From the NCBI GenBank assembly GCA_018221135.1, contig JAAOYB010000002.1, positions 1 to 42,041 of the forward strand: 42,041 nucleotides of DNA, read 5' to 3'. The first letter of the stretch is position 1; the number at the start of each line of letters is the position of its first letter. The notes under the pieces are model-generated. The model was not told the DNA's origin. It worked only from the letters and a program-made list of their open reading frames with translations, and ran no database searches. Shown here one piece after another: positions 1 to 9,701 of this stretch. The translations under genes and the position numbers were made by a program. Source of the stretch: Candidatus Woesearchaeota archaeon (GTDB lineage Archaea; Nanobdellota; Nanobdellia; Woesearchaeales; BM511).

Positions 1-74
1 ATGGAGTTTACCTGATAATAAGCTTCCTGCTTACTATCATCAGCGAAAATTATCTGCTTTTTCTTAAACAGATA

Positions 75-94
75 CCTCACCCTGAAGGGTGAGG
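75..94. repeat. Perfect inverted repeat (CCTCACCCT-GA-AGGGTGAGG), extended by GATA/TATC arms
   Basis: Read directly: gatacctcaccctgaagggtgaggagtatc; 9-bp arms with a 2-nt centre just downstream of the 99-413 minus-strand stop codon. Confidence 0.8.
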
Positions 95-98
95 AGTA

Positions 99-413
99 TC
101 ATTTTATTTTCTCAAACTTTTTTATTAGTTCGTTTCCTAATAAGTTAAGTTTTGTTGAGCCACCCGCGTTTTTACCGCCTTTTGTTGTATCAACTATTTT
201 TTCTCCGAGGCGTTTTTCTATTCTGGAGATATAATTGTGCGCGGTTTTTTCAGATATCTTAACAATACTAGCGCTTTTTTTCAAACTATTAGTTTTTTGT
301 ATTTCTTTAAGCAGAGAATACCTTCCTTGTCCTATTAAGGCTTTGCCGTTTATCTCTAGCCAAAACTTTTTTTTAGAAACCACACCACCCAATTCTTTAG
401 CCATTAAGCCCAA
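99..413 (-). CDS. ModE-like N-terminal winged-HTH transcriptional regulator
   Basis: Protein pattern ALIGQGRYSLLKEIQKTNSLKKSASIVKISEKTAHNYISRIEKRLGEKIVDTTKGGKNAGGSTKLN resembles the ModE HTH (G-x-GR..LL..I...GS...AA...S...A...I......G..LV....GG..GGG..LT). Confidence 0.75.
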   Translation of the reverse strand: MGLMAKELGGVVSKKKFWLEINGKALIGQGRYSLLKEIQKTNSLKKSASIVKISEKTAHNYISRIEKRLGEKIVDTTKGGKNAGGSTKLNLLGNELIKKFEKIK

Positions 414-495
414 AAAAATACGAGTGGAATTTAAATACGTTTCGCTAACTCGGCCATAAATTATTTAAGTCAATACTTCCACAAACAAAAGATAT

Positions 496-1233
496 ATGCT
501 TGAAATATTACTTACGATACTGGTTTTGCTATGAATATTACTTACGATACTGGTTTTGCTATGTGGTGTGATACTAGCACTAATAAATTATTACAGCCAC
601 GTAATAAGCAACTTAATAGACCAATACCATTACAAAGTCCTTAGTTTTAGTGGAGGCACTCTTATCGCAACGATTTTTCTAATATTGCTTCCTGAAGCGA
701 TGGTTCATATATCTTCTGAGATAAGTTTTTTTTTGATGCTCTTAGGCTTCATACTTTTTCACTTATCTGAGAAATACTTATACCAACATGTTAGGAGCAG
801 AAAAATCTTAAAAGAAGACTTAAAAGAACTCCACGAAATTGGGTTCTTCATTGACCAATTCATCCTCGGCTTCATATTCGTAACTTTTGTTGAGGTAGGA
901 AACTATGTGGGTTTCTTATTACTGATTCCTATAAGTTTGCAAATCGCGTCTAGTAGTGTTAGCTTAGAGCACTTATTTCATAAAGTAAAAGACAAGATAA
1001 ATTTGGTGTTATTAGCAGGGGCGCCGCTCATAGGGGTATTAGTAGCATTAGTAGTTGACTTAAATGAGTTCTCAAGAGCTTTCTTCTTATCTTTTATTAT
1101 CGGCATGTTATTATACACAGTCAACAAAGACATAATCCCTGCTGGAAGAAAAGGTCACCCAAAATATTTTGTGACAGGAGTCTCATCAGTTGTTCTTATC
1201 TGGTTACTTATAAGAATATTTACTATAATCTAA
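496..1233 (+). CDS. ZIP-family-like metal transporter; N-terminus interrupted by a duplication-derived stop (intact ORF from TTG 556)
   Basis: Multi-TM protein with SFSGGTLIATIFLILLPEA and HLSEKYLYQH ZIP-like segments; ATG 496 is in the same frame but blocked by TGA 532-534. Confidence 0.6.
504..563 (+). repeat. Perfect 30-bp tandem duplication (aatattacttacgatactggttttgctatg x2)
   Basis: Copies at 504-533 and 534-563 are identical; the junction creates an in-frame TGA at 532-534. Confidence 0.97.
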
Positions 1234-2225
1234 TCATTGGGTTCTACGCCGTAGAGCTCTGTGTCTGGGTGGAACGCGTACCAAGCAAACCAGAAATCTC
1301 TTTCCTTTACTATTTCTTTTTTTGTGTCAAGGTTTAATATCATAACAATTCCTGCTTCGTCACGCACCAACCTTATACTAACACCGCTTACTTCGTCTTC
1401 TATAACACCTACTTCTTTTAAGTCATCTTCTCTGTAAGCCTTAAAACTGTTGTTTATCTCAACTCCAAAAACAACGGTTTTGGGATGAACCCTGTCATCC
1501 TCAGCTTCTAATGGGAATATGACAAAGCTATCCTCATAATAATTACCATAAGGGTCTGTTCCGTACTGCCTGAAAAAACCCGTGCTTTGACTGAGAACCT
1601 CGCTGTCGGGGTGGGCTTCTTTCCAGTCACGCCACACAACTGTGTCAATTGATATCTCTTTTAATTCGTAACCTGTGAGTTCACCAATGATTGCTAAACC
1701 TTCGATTTGACTCCAGTAAGTATCAGTTTTTCTATCATACATCACAAGATTGGAGTTGTATAGTTTCCCGCTTGTTCCAAACTCAACGGTTTCACCACCG
1801 AGTTTCCTCTCATACGCTATTCCTGAGCCGCAAAGAGGACAATAAGTGATGAGTATCGGGTCGCCTGCTATGAAGTCGTTTACTATCTCGTGCCAAACCA
1901 ATATCTGCAAAGGATACACGCGCTTGACATCTTTGTAAACTATGGCAAGAACTAATTCGTTGTCTTCTATCCACTCATCAGCTTCTGCTACTGTGACGTA
2001 TTTTGGGTTATCAATACTGGGGATTCCGTCTTTTGGCGGGCCTCCACCAACAATTTTATTTGGGTCAACTATGTATTTTACGCCATCTTTTGTGACTTTA
2101 ATCTCATCTCCGAGTTCTTCGCTAATATTTACGTCGATACTCTCAAAACCGTTTTGAGGAGTGCAGGAACTAATGATGAAAAGTAAGGAAATCAAAAAAA
2201 AGATTTTCTTCCTCACTTTTTTCAT
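1230..2225 (-). CDS. DUF3179 domain-containing lipoprotein
   Basis: Lipobox-like LLFIISSC; VNDFIAGDPILITYCPLCGSGIAYER and GTSGKLYNSNLVMYDRKTDTYWSQ are DUF3179-type motifs. Confidence 0.85.
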   Translation of the reverse strand: MKKVRKKIFFLISLLFIISSCTPQNGFESIDVNISEELGDEIKVTKDGVKYIVDPNKIVGGGPPKDGIPSIDNPKYVTVAEADEWIEDNELVLAIVYKDVKRVYPLQILVWHEIVNDFIAGDPILITYCPLCGSGIAYERKLGGETVEFGTSGKLYNSNLVMYDRKTDTYWSQIEGLAIIGELTGYELKEISIDTVVWRDWKEAHPDSEVLSQSTGFFRQYGTDPYGNYYEDSFVIFPLEAEDDRVHPKTVVFGVEINNSFKAYREDDLKEVGVIEDEVSGVSIRLVRDEAGIVMILNLDTKKEIVKERDFWFAWYAFHPDTELYGVEPND

Positions 2226-2905
2226 ATTCCTCCAAAGATTTTGAACACGAAAATCAAGTAATACAAAGACACCCCGAGCATTAAGAGACCTGCTACTAAA
2301 TTAATCCTTTTTTTGTGCAAGGTTAAGAAACTTATCACTACTCCGCTCTTAGTTGATGAAAGAGCAGCTAATACTAGTAATGGTAAAGCCATTCCAATTC
2401 CAAAGAATAAGAAGTTAAGTAAGTTGTTTAAGAAACTTATAGTAGAGGTGCTAACCGCGAAGAGCAACGCTAGACTCGCTGGGTTGCAAGGTAAGACTAT
2501 TGCTCCAAAAAAGAATCCGAAAACAAAACTGCTCCTATAAGGATTCTTAGTTATCGGCGCATGAATCTTTGGAAAAAAACGACCGATATCTACGTTAAAA
2601 ATTAATAAAACACTAATAATCGCTAATAACCCGAAAGCTATAGGGCTGATTACTCCTATCACGTTTGTTAATGATGAGCGAAGAATCGCGCTGAAAACTA
2701 ATCCGATAAGAAACATGCTACTAATAACTCCTAAACTCACTATCAGTCCTAATTTCAGAATTTTGTATTTTGAATCCCCGCTTTCTATCTGCCCAGCGAG
2801 GTACGCTAAGAAACCAGGGTACAAAGGCAGGACGCAAACCGCGCCTAGAGGCGCTAGTAATCCCCCAAGAAAACTCAACCAATAATTAGTGATAGCACTT
2901 ACCAT
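2222..2905 (-). CDS. ccdA: CcdA-like cytochrome c biogenesis / thiol-disulfide electron transfer membrane protein
   Basis: PLGAVCVLPLYPGFLAYLAGQ motif and about six TM segments, with the second Cys in IVLPCNPASL. Confidence 0.85.
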   Translation of the reverse strand: MVSAITNYWLSFLGGLLAPLGAVCVLPLYPGFLAYLAGQIESGDSKYKILKLGLIVSLGVISSMFLIGLVFSAILRSSLTNVIGVISPIAFGLLAIISVLLIFNVDIGRFFPKIHAPITKNPYRSSFVFGFFFGAIVLPCNPASLALLFAVSTSTISFLNNLLNFLFFGIGMALPLLVLAALSSTKSGVVISFLTLHKKRINLVAGLLMLGVSLYYLIFVFKIFGGI

Positions 2906-2908
2906 TAG

Positions 2909-3499
2909 TTAACACCCCTTCTCCACTTCTTCTTTTAAGGCATCAGCGTTTTTAACACCGCTTCTAAGAAGCCTCGCACTTTGATCCTCACAGATTAACA
3001 GTACTGGTGCGAGGGGTGCGTTAACAAAGCTAACGCCGAACTCGTCAACTAAGCTCTGAGTGACTTCTCTTGGGCTAATCGCGTAGTACCAACCAAAACC
3101 ATTGCTCGTCGCGTGTTGCAGTACTCTTTCTTCATCTTCGTTAGGGTCAGTGTCTAAACTTATACTAATAATGTCGTCACCGACGGACTCGTGAAATTCC
3201 TTTATCTCTTTTTGTTGCCTTGTACACGTAGGGCACCACACCGCGAAGCTCTCAAGCAATATCAGTTTTCCTTTGAAGTCATTTATCCTAAATTCTTCGC
3301 CGGTGTTCACATCTTTTAACAAGGCGTTTTTCCAATCAAAAACATCCACTTTAACAGTTTTCTCATCATCACTATTAGAAGTTTGTGTGGCGTCTTGTTG
3401 TGTTGTGTCTTGAACAAAAGTATTAGTTGTTGTGCAACCCACTAAGAATAACATAAGGATTATCAGTGGAAAAAAAGTTTTTTTATTCACACATTCCAC
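2909..3499 (-). CDS. TlpA/ResA-like thioredoxin-fold lipoprotein
   Basis: Lipobox LMLFLVGC; active site VWCPTCTRQQKE. Confidence 0.85.
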   Translation of the reverse strand: MECVNKKTFFPLIILMLFLVGCTTTNTFVQDTTQQDATQTSNSDDEKTVKVDVFDWKNALLKDVNTGEEFRINDFKGKLILLESFAVWCPTCTRQQKEIKEFHESVGDDIISISLDTDPNEDEERVLQHATSNGFGWYYAISPREVTQSLVDEFGVSFVNAPLAPVLLICEDQSARLLRSGVKNADALKEEVEKGC

Positions 3500-3573
3500 C
3501 CAGATTTTATTATTAAAGCTTTGGTTGTACTTGTAAAGATTATATTAAAAGGTATTGTTTAATAAAAAAAAAT

Positions 3574-4779
3574 TTACATATTACTTATTATTGCGTCGCC
3601 GAACTCAGAGCACTTCAACAATTTTGCTCCAGTCATTTGGCGTTCAAGGTCGTACGTGACTTTTTTTTGCATCACTGTTTTTTCAAGTGCGTCAATTATT
3701 AGTTTAGCAGCTTTTTCCCAGCCTAGGTATTTAAGCATCATAACACCGCTTAATATGAAACTAGACGGGTTTACTTTGTCAAGACCAGCGTATTTTGGAG
3801 CGGTTCCGTGCGTAGCTTCAAAAACAGCGACGCCGCTCACATAATTAATGTTACTCCCAGGAGCCAAGCCCAAGCCCCCAACTTGAGCAGCTGCTGCGTC
3901 GCTAATGTAATCTCCGTTAAGATTAGTACTAGCAATCACGTCATACTCATCAGGTCTTAGTAGGATTTGTTGAAACATACTGTCGCTGATTCTATCATTA
4001 ATAACGATTCTTTTATCGTCTTTTTCTTCTTCTCCTTCAAAGACGACTTCTTCTTTGAACTCATCTCTTGCTACTTCGTAACCCCAATTCTTAAACGCTC
4101 CCTCTGTGTACTTCATGATGTTTCCCTTATGCATCAACGTAACTTTCCGCCTATCATTTTTTAATGCATAATTAATAGCTGCGCGAACCAAGCGCTTACT
4201 AGCAAACTCGCTAATAGGCTTTATCCCAATACCTGAATCGGACCGTATTCTTTTGTTCATCTCTTCTTCTAAGAAATCAATGACTTTTTTTGCTTCTTCG
4301 CTTCCACTTACCCATTCTATCCCTGCGTAGACATCCTCTGTGTTCTCTCTAAAAATCACTACGTCAAGTTTTTCAGGGTTAGTAACAGGGCTAGGAACAC
4401 CTTTGACGTGTTTTACAGGTCGTACGCACGCGAATAAATCAAGTTCTTTTCTAATACTTACATTAAGACTCCTAAAACCTTCGCTGATAGGCGTAGCCAA
4501 TGGGCCTTTAATACTAACAACGTAGTCTTCGAACGCTTTTAATGTTTCAACAGGGAGGTACTCACCTGTTTTTTCTTTGGCTTTCTCCCCAGCAAATACT
4601 TCCAACCAACTAATCTTTTTTTTATCACCGTAAGCTTTTTTTACAGCGGCATCAATAACCTTTCTGCCTGTCTTAGAAACATCAACACCTATGCCATCAC
4701 CCTCAACATAAGGAAGGATAGGGTTAGTAGGAACTACTAGTTTATTCTTATTTTTATCAAAGACTATTTTCTCCCCCAT
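3574..4779 (-). CDS. icd: Isocitrate dehydrogenase (NADP-type, bacterial-like)
   Basis: [74 protein letters not shown]; start trimmed to MGEKIVF. Confidence 0.95.
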   Translation of the reverse strand: MGEKIVFDKNKNKLVVPTNPILPYVEGDGIGVDVSKTGRKVIDAAVKKAYGDKKKISWLEVFAGEKAKEKTGEYLPVETLKAFEDYVVSIKGPLATPISEGFRSLNVSIRKELDLFACVRPVKHVKGVPSPVTNPEKLDVVIFRENTEDVYAGIEWVSGSEEAKKVIDFLEEEMNKRIRSDSGIGIKPISEFASKRLVRAAINYALKNDRRKVTLMHKGNIMKYTEGAFKNWGYEVARDEFKEEVVFEGEEEKDDKRIVINDRISDSMFQQILLRPDEYDVIASTNLNGDYISDAAAAQVGGLGLAPGSNINYVSGVAVFEATHGTAPKYAGLDKVNPSSFILSGVMMLKYLGWEKAAKLIIDALEKTVMQKKVTYDLERQMTGAKLLKCSEFGDAIISNM

Positions 4780-4815
4780 AAATAGAAACAAGTGTACATT
4801 ATTATTTATTAAGCT

Positions 4816-5517
4816 TTAGTCTTCTAGGCTTACTAGAACAAAACTGTTTTTTATTCTCTCAACATACTTTGCAGGCATGCTATGATAATCCAAAGTCTTA
4901 TCCAAGAATTTGTTAAACGCGTCTTTTTTAGAACTCCCAACAAAGAGCAACACAGCATATTTTGATTTTAGCAGTAAATTTCTTGAAGCACTCATCCTCT
5001 CCGCAGGAGGTTTAGGGCTATCACTCATAGTTATGAAGTAATCTGAGTCGTCACGTATGCTATGATGATTAGGGTACAACGCTCCTATGTGGCCGTCTTC
5101 TCCAGAGCTTAAGAAAACTACGTCGAAAACTCCATTGAATCTTAATAATTCTTCCTCGTAGCGTTTAGTTCCTTTATCATCTACGGATTCGTCATATGAG
5201 AAGTAGTGGGCGTTTTGTTTTGGAAGAACATCTTGTTTTACTAATTCGTCAACCAATCCTTTTTTTAGAAGTGCGCTGTTACTCTCTTTATCACTCATAG
5301 GTACGAGTCTGTCATCAAAAACAAATAAATGAATGTTATCCCAATCTATTTCTTTGTTTTTTTTGAGTTCTTCAAAAACTCTTTTTGCGCTTCTGCCACC
5401 AACGACTCCGAGCACGGCTTCTTCTTTGATTTCAAGAACTTTTTTAAGATTAGTACTTATTATATCTGCGGCTTCTAAGAATAAATCCTCTTGGTTTTTC
5501 TTATTTGAGATCTTCAT
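4816..5517 (-). CDS. pgl: 6-phosphogluconolactonase / glucosamine-6-phosphate isomerase family
   Basis: VVGGRSAKRVFEEL, IHLFVFDDRLVP, GEDGHIGALYPNH. Confidence 0.85.
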   Translation of the reverse strand: MKISNKKNQEDLFLEAADIISTNLKKVLEIKEEAVLGVVGGRSAKRVFEELKKNKEIDWDNIHLFVFDDRLVPMSDKESNSALLKKGLVDELVKQDVLPKQNAHYFSYDESVDDKGTKRYEEELLRFNGVFDVVFLSSGEDGHIGALYPNHHSIRDDSDYFITMSDSPKPPAERMSASRNLLLKSKYAVLLFVGSSKKDAFNKFLDKTLDYHSMPAKYVERIKNSFVLVSLED

Positions 5518-6304
5518 ACTCTTTTACCACATCCTTTGTAAATGAGACCATGCCTTCAAACGTTTTGGGATGTTTTAACATATCCTTTATCACGTCGTAT
5601 GGGATTGTCGCGATGTGCGCGCCTACGAGCGCTGCTTCTCTTACTTGCCTTGTGTTTCTAAGACTCGCAGCGATGACCTCGGAGCCATACCCATGCTTTT
5701 CTAGTATGTCAACGCATTCTTCTACTAAGTGGACTCCGCTTACTATTCCTTCATCATGAAGTAATCCTTGCCCGTTACTCATTCCTTTTCTTGGAAAATA
5801 ATCAGTTTTTTCAAAGCTTAGACCAGCACTTTTTCTTAGGTGATCATCGATTCTTCCAGCGAATGGGCTGATGTAATCAGCTCCTGCTTTCGCAGCAAGC
5901 AATGCTTGTTCAGGTGTGAAGATTAATGTCGCGTTTGTTGGTATATTGCTTTTTTTTAGTTCTTGAAGCACTTTTATTCCATCAAAATGGGTGTTGTCAC
6001 CGTCTTCAAACGCCGGGTTAACAGGGACTTTGATATTAACATTGCCACTCTCTTCGAATAAGTCGTAGAGCTTCTTAGCTTCGCTTATCATCTCCTCAGC
6101 GGTTGTCTTTGTGACTTCTAAACTCACAGGGGAGTCGCCGGAGGTTCTTAGTATTTTTTTGATGTAACTTTTTAGGTCTATACCAACATGTTTTTCTACT
6201 GCTTTTTTTATGAGGCTAGGATTAGTGGTGACTCCATCGCCTACTCCCCAACTAAAAACATCATTTATTTCTTCGATGTCTGCTGAGTCAATAAAAATCT
6301 TCAT
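5501..6304 (-). CDS. tal: Transaldolase / fructose-6-phosphate aldolase-like
   Basis: MKIFIDSADIEEI, GVTTNPSLI, VSLEVT, IKVPV, NATLIFTPEQALLAAKAGADYISPFAGRIDD; overlaps the start of the next gene. Confidence 0.93.
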   Translation of the reverse strand: MKIFIDSADIEEINDVFSWGVGDGVTTNPSLIKKAVEKHVGIDLKSYIKKILRTSGDSPVSLEVTKTTAEEMISEAKKLYDLFEESGNVNIKVPVNPAFEDGDNTHFDGIKVLQELKKSNIPTNATLIFTPEQALLAAKAGADYISPFAGRIDDHLRKSAGLSFEKTDYFPRKGMSNGQGLLHDEGIVSGVHLVEECVDILEKHGYGSEVIAASLRNTRQVREAALVGAHIATIPYDVIKDMLKHPKTFEGMVSFTKDVVKEYEDLK

Positions 6305-6427
6305 TTGTTTTTGTGTGTATTTTGTTTTTATTATATAAACCTAACCTCTAACAAACAATAATTTCAGTTAAAGTTATAAAGAACAAATACTCTTCTTTAA
6401 TTCCCATAAGAGAAATAGTTGGGATTT

Positions 6428-8140
6428 ATGGGAGCTAAAAATAATATTCTAAGTGGCGTAAGTGATACTAGTAGTGATGAGTTCTACACCCCGATACCAA
6501 AAGGTTACGAGCCAGGAAACACAAAATATGTTATTACTTTTGGAACGGTTATGAGCGGGTTAGGTAAAGGAATCTTCTCATCAAGTCTTGCTAAAGTCCT
6601 AAAAGATAAGGGCTTTCGAGTTAGCCCCATTAAACTAGAAGGATACCTAAACATAGATAGCGGCACCCTCAACCCATTCAGACACGGAGAAGTCTTCGTG
6701 TTAGACGATGGCATGGAATGCGACATGGACTTAGGAACATACGAGAGACTCTTAGATATTAATCTTACAAAAGATAACTTCTCAACCAATGGTCAGCTCT
6801 TCTCAAAAATTTTAGAAAACGAGCGAGATGGCAAATTCCTTGGTAGAGACGTACAATTCATACCTCACGTCACAGGCGAGATTAAATTAATGCTTCGAGA
6901 ACTAGCGATGAAATCAAAAGCAGACGTGGTCTTCGTAGAGATAGGCGGAACAGTAGGAGACATTGAGAACAGCCACTACATAGAAGCAATGAGGGAATTA
7001 GCATACGAGGAAGGAGAAGGAAACGTGTGCTTTGCAGCTTTAACATACATTATCGAACCAGATTTTTTGGGTGAACAAAAAAGCAAAGCCGCTCAGCTAG
7101 GAATCCGAAACTTGCAAAGTCGAGGAATTCAACCTCATATTATCGCGTGCAGAGCAAAAAACAACATAAGTCAAGGTATAAAAGAAAAAATAAGTATTAA
7201 CGCAAACATACCAACAAACAGAGTTTTTGACATGCACGACGTAGACAGTATTTACTTGATACCAAGCAAGATAATAGAAGAAAAAATTGATTTTCGAGTA
7301 CTCAAAATACTAGGGTTAGAAGACAAAGCAGACTCAAAAAAAGGATTAGTTGAGAAGAAGAAGTGGGATGAGCTCACTAGAAAAGCATTAGAGAAACCCA
7401 AAAAAGAAGTCGTTATTGGCATAACAGGCAAGTACACGAAGATTCGAGACGCGTACGCCTCCATTCTAAAAGCTTTAGAACACTCAGGGCTAGCATTAGG
7501 TGTGAGGGTTAAGACTAAATGGATTGAAACAACAAAGATAGAGAGTGGAGAACTAAGCGTAAACGAGGCTTTTAGAGGCGTTGACGGAGTAATAATTCCG
7601 GGGGGGTTTGGCAAGCGCGGAATCGAAGGAAAAATACTATGCGCAAAACACGCAAGAGAAAACAAGATTCCTTTCTTAGGGATCTGCTTAGGTTTTCAAA
7701 TGGCAGTCATCGATTATGCTAGGTGTGTGTGCGGTCTTAAAGGAGCTAACAGCACCGAGTTTGAAGATAGTCCTTCTCATAAAGTAATTGATTACTTACC
7801 AGAACAACTAAAAATTGAGGGTTTCGGCGGGAACATGAGACTAGGTGGCAGAGATGTCGATGTCAAAAAAAATAGTTACGCAAGTAAGGTCTACGATGAC
7901 AAAACATGTATTAGGGAGCGATTCAGACACCGTTACGAAGTAAACCCAGAATACATCAAAAAAATAGAAGATAAAGGATTAATTTTTAGCGGGAAAGCAC
8001 CTAACCAACCAATAATGCAAATACTCGAATTAGTTGACCACCCTTATTTTGTGGGGGTTCAGTACCACCCAGAATTCTTAAGTAGGCCGCTTCGACCAGC
8101 GCCGCTATTCTACGAATTAGTACGAGCCTCGCGTAAATAA
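6428..8140 (+). CDS. pyrG: CTP synthase (divergent)
   Basis: MSGLGKGI P-loop, HGEVFVLDDG, VFVEIGGTVGDIE, glutaminase FLGICLGFQMAVIDYAR, RFRHRYEVN, QYHPEF; start set at the second Met. Confidence 0.93.
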   Translation: MGAKNNILSGVSDTSSDEFYTPIPKGYEPGNTKYVITFGTVMSGLGKGIFSSSLAKVLKDKGFRVSPIKLEGYLNIDSGTLNPFRHGEVFVLDDGMECDMDLGTYERLLDINLTKDNFSTNGQLFSKILENERDGKFLGRDVQFIPHVTGEIKLMLRELAMKSKADVVFVEIGGTVGDIENSHYIEAMRELAYEEGEGNVCFAALTYIIEPDFLGEQKSKAAQLGIRNLQSRGIQPHIIACRAKNNISQGIKEKISINANIPTNRVFDMHDVDSIYLIPSKIIEEKIDFRVLKILGLEDKADSKKGLVEKKKWDELTRKALEKPKKEVVIGITGKYTKIRDAYASILKALEHSGLALGVRVKTKWIETTKIESGELSVNEAFRGVDGVIIPGGFGKRGIEGKILCAKHARENKIPFLGICLGFQMAVIDYARCVCGLKGANSTEFEDSPSHKVIDYLPEQLKIEGFGGNMRLGGRDVDVKKNSYASKVYDDKTCIRERFRHRYEVNPEYIKKIEDKGLIFSGKAPNQPIMQILELVDHPYFVGVQYHPEFLSRPLRPAPLFYELVRASRK

Positions 8141-8187
8141 AAAAACTAAACTTTTTTATATACAACCCTCATAAACTTTTTTTGCAG

Positions 8188-8715
8188 ATGGTTGAACAAG
8201 ATTATAATTTATCTCTTCCAAAAAAGTATTATATGCAAATAGGGGCGCCTATCCATAAAAGAGCGTTGGCTTTCTTAATTGATTTTCTCATACTTGACTT
8301 CGTGGTTTTTAGCACGACGACACAAACACTAAAAAACGTGCTTCCTGACTCGTTGAGTTTCTCACAAAGCCTTAGTTTTTTGCAAAGCAACTCGGCATTG
8401 ATGAATAAGCTGAGCGTCTTACTAGTAATAAATGCGGGTTTGATGTTCTCATATTTTTATTATACTCAGAAGAATTTCTCGCAAACAATAGGGATGAGAA
8501 TCCTCAAATTATATGTTGAGCCAATAAAAAAGCAAGGAAGAAAAGAAGAAGGAGTGATGAAGTCTTGGCAAGTAATTGTTAGGAATTTGTACATGATACC
8601 TATTTTTCCATTATTTATATTGTTCTTTATTGACGTAGCGTATTTATTGCTTTATAATAATCGTTTCAGCGAGAAGATTAGCAACACACAACTAGTAGAG
8701 GAGCACGAACTATGA
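8188..8715 (+). CDS. RDD-family membrane protein
   Basis: KRALAFLIDFLILDFVVF plus TM segments and QTIGMRILKLYV. Confidence 0.75.
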   Translation: MVEQDYNLSLPKKYYMQIGAPIHKRALAFLIDFLILDFVVFSTTTQTLKNVLPDSLSFSQSLSFLQSNSALMNKLSVLLVINAGLMFSYFYYTQKNFSQTIGMRILKLYVEPIKKQGRKEEGVMKSWQVIVRNLYMIPIFPLFILFFIDVAYLLLYNNRFSEKISNTQLVEEHEL

Positions 8716-9653
8716 CTAAGAAGATAAATAGGATTGAGCAACCAAGACAGGGTTTTGGTTGGAAGAAAATAATAATGTTTTTACTAACGCTTTGGATATT
8801 AAGCTTTTTTGTAAGTTTATTATTCTTAGATGATGATGGGATAGAGAGTGGGAACGTCGCGGTGATAAACATAAAAGGCGTGATAAGTAATGATGCTTCT
8901 AGTGGTGGTTTTGTTCAAAGCACAAGCGCTAACCCAGAAACCATCATTGATTTAATAGACAAAGCAGAAAACAACCCAGAAGTAAAAGCGGTTCTCTTCG
9001 ATATTAATAGCGGGGGGGGAAGCCCTGTAGCAACAGATGAGATATCAAGAAGGATACTTAAGTTGAACAAGACTTCTGTAGCGCTAATACGTGATGTTGG
9101 TGCTAGCGGTGCTTATTGGATTGCTTCAAGTGCTGATGCCGTATTTGCTAATAGGATGAGTATTGTTGGAAGCATAGGCGTAACCGGCGCGTACCTTAGT
9201 TTCGAAGGCTTACTCGATGATTACAACGTAACCTATAATCGCTTAGTAGCAGGCAAATACAAAGATATCGGGAGCCCGTTCAAAGAGATAACAAGTGAGG
9301 AAGAAACAATAATACAATCATTATTAGATGAGTTTCGAGACGAATTCATAACTCACATCAGTACTAATCGGGGTATGAGCGAAGAAAAAGTAAGAGCTCT
9401 GGCTACAGGAGAGTTCTGGAGTGGGGCTAGGGCTAAAGAGTTAGGCCTAGTTGACATGCTAGGCTCAAGAAGCGACGTCGAAGAATACTTAGAAGAATTT
9501 CTTAACGAAACAGTTGAGTTCGCAGAGTATAAGAGACCAACGAGTATAAGGGATTTATTAAACGTTGCTTCTAGCGGTTTTGGAAAAAGCATAGGAGAAG
9601 GCATCTCGAAGAACGCATATGAGACCGAAGCTAAAAAATCAATAATTATATAA
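8712..9653 (+). CDS. sppA: Signal peptide peptidase SppA (S49 family)
   Basis: N-terminal TM, NSGGGSPVATDEI, GASGAYWIASSADAVFANRMSIVGSIGV. Confidence 0.93.
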   Translation: MTKKINRIEQPRQGFGWKKIIMFLLTLWILSFFVSLLFLDDDGIESGNVAVINIKGVISNDASSGGFVQSTSANPETIIDLIDKAENNPEVKAVLFDINSGGGSPVATDEISRRILKLNKTSVALIRDVGASGAYWIASSADAVFANRMSIVGSIGVTGAYLSFEGLLDDYNVTYNRLVAGKYKDIGSPFKEITSEEETIIQSLLDEFRDEFITHISTNRGMSEEKVRALATGEFWSGARAKELGLVDMLGSRSDVEEYLEEFLNETVEFAEYKRPTSIRDLLNVASSGFGKSIGEGISKNAYETEAKKSIII

Positions 9654-9701
9654 AGTATTAATATCAAATATAGCTTTATCAAAAAGAGGTGGGCCTATAA
9701 A

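Noticed and set aside
5501-5517. Overlap of pgl and tal genes as a programmed frameshift
   Set aside because: Short terminal overlap of two independent, complete enzymes; ordinary translational coupling.
7600-7606. G-run in pyrG (and a similar run near 9011 in sppA) as possible phase-variable tracts
   Set aside because: Only 7-8 nt and both reading frames are intact across conserved motifs; no evidence of slippage.
7252-7665. 137-aa minus-strand ORF opposite pyrG
   Set aside because: Fully antisense to CTP synthase coding sequence; no recognisable domain.
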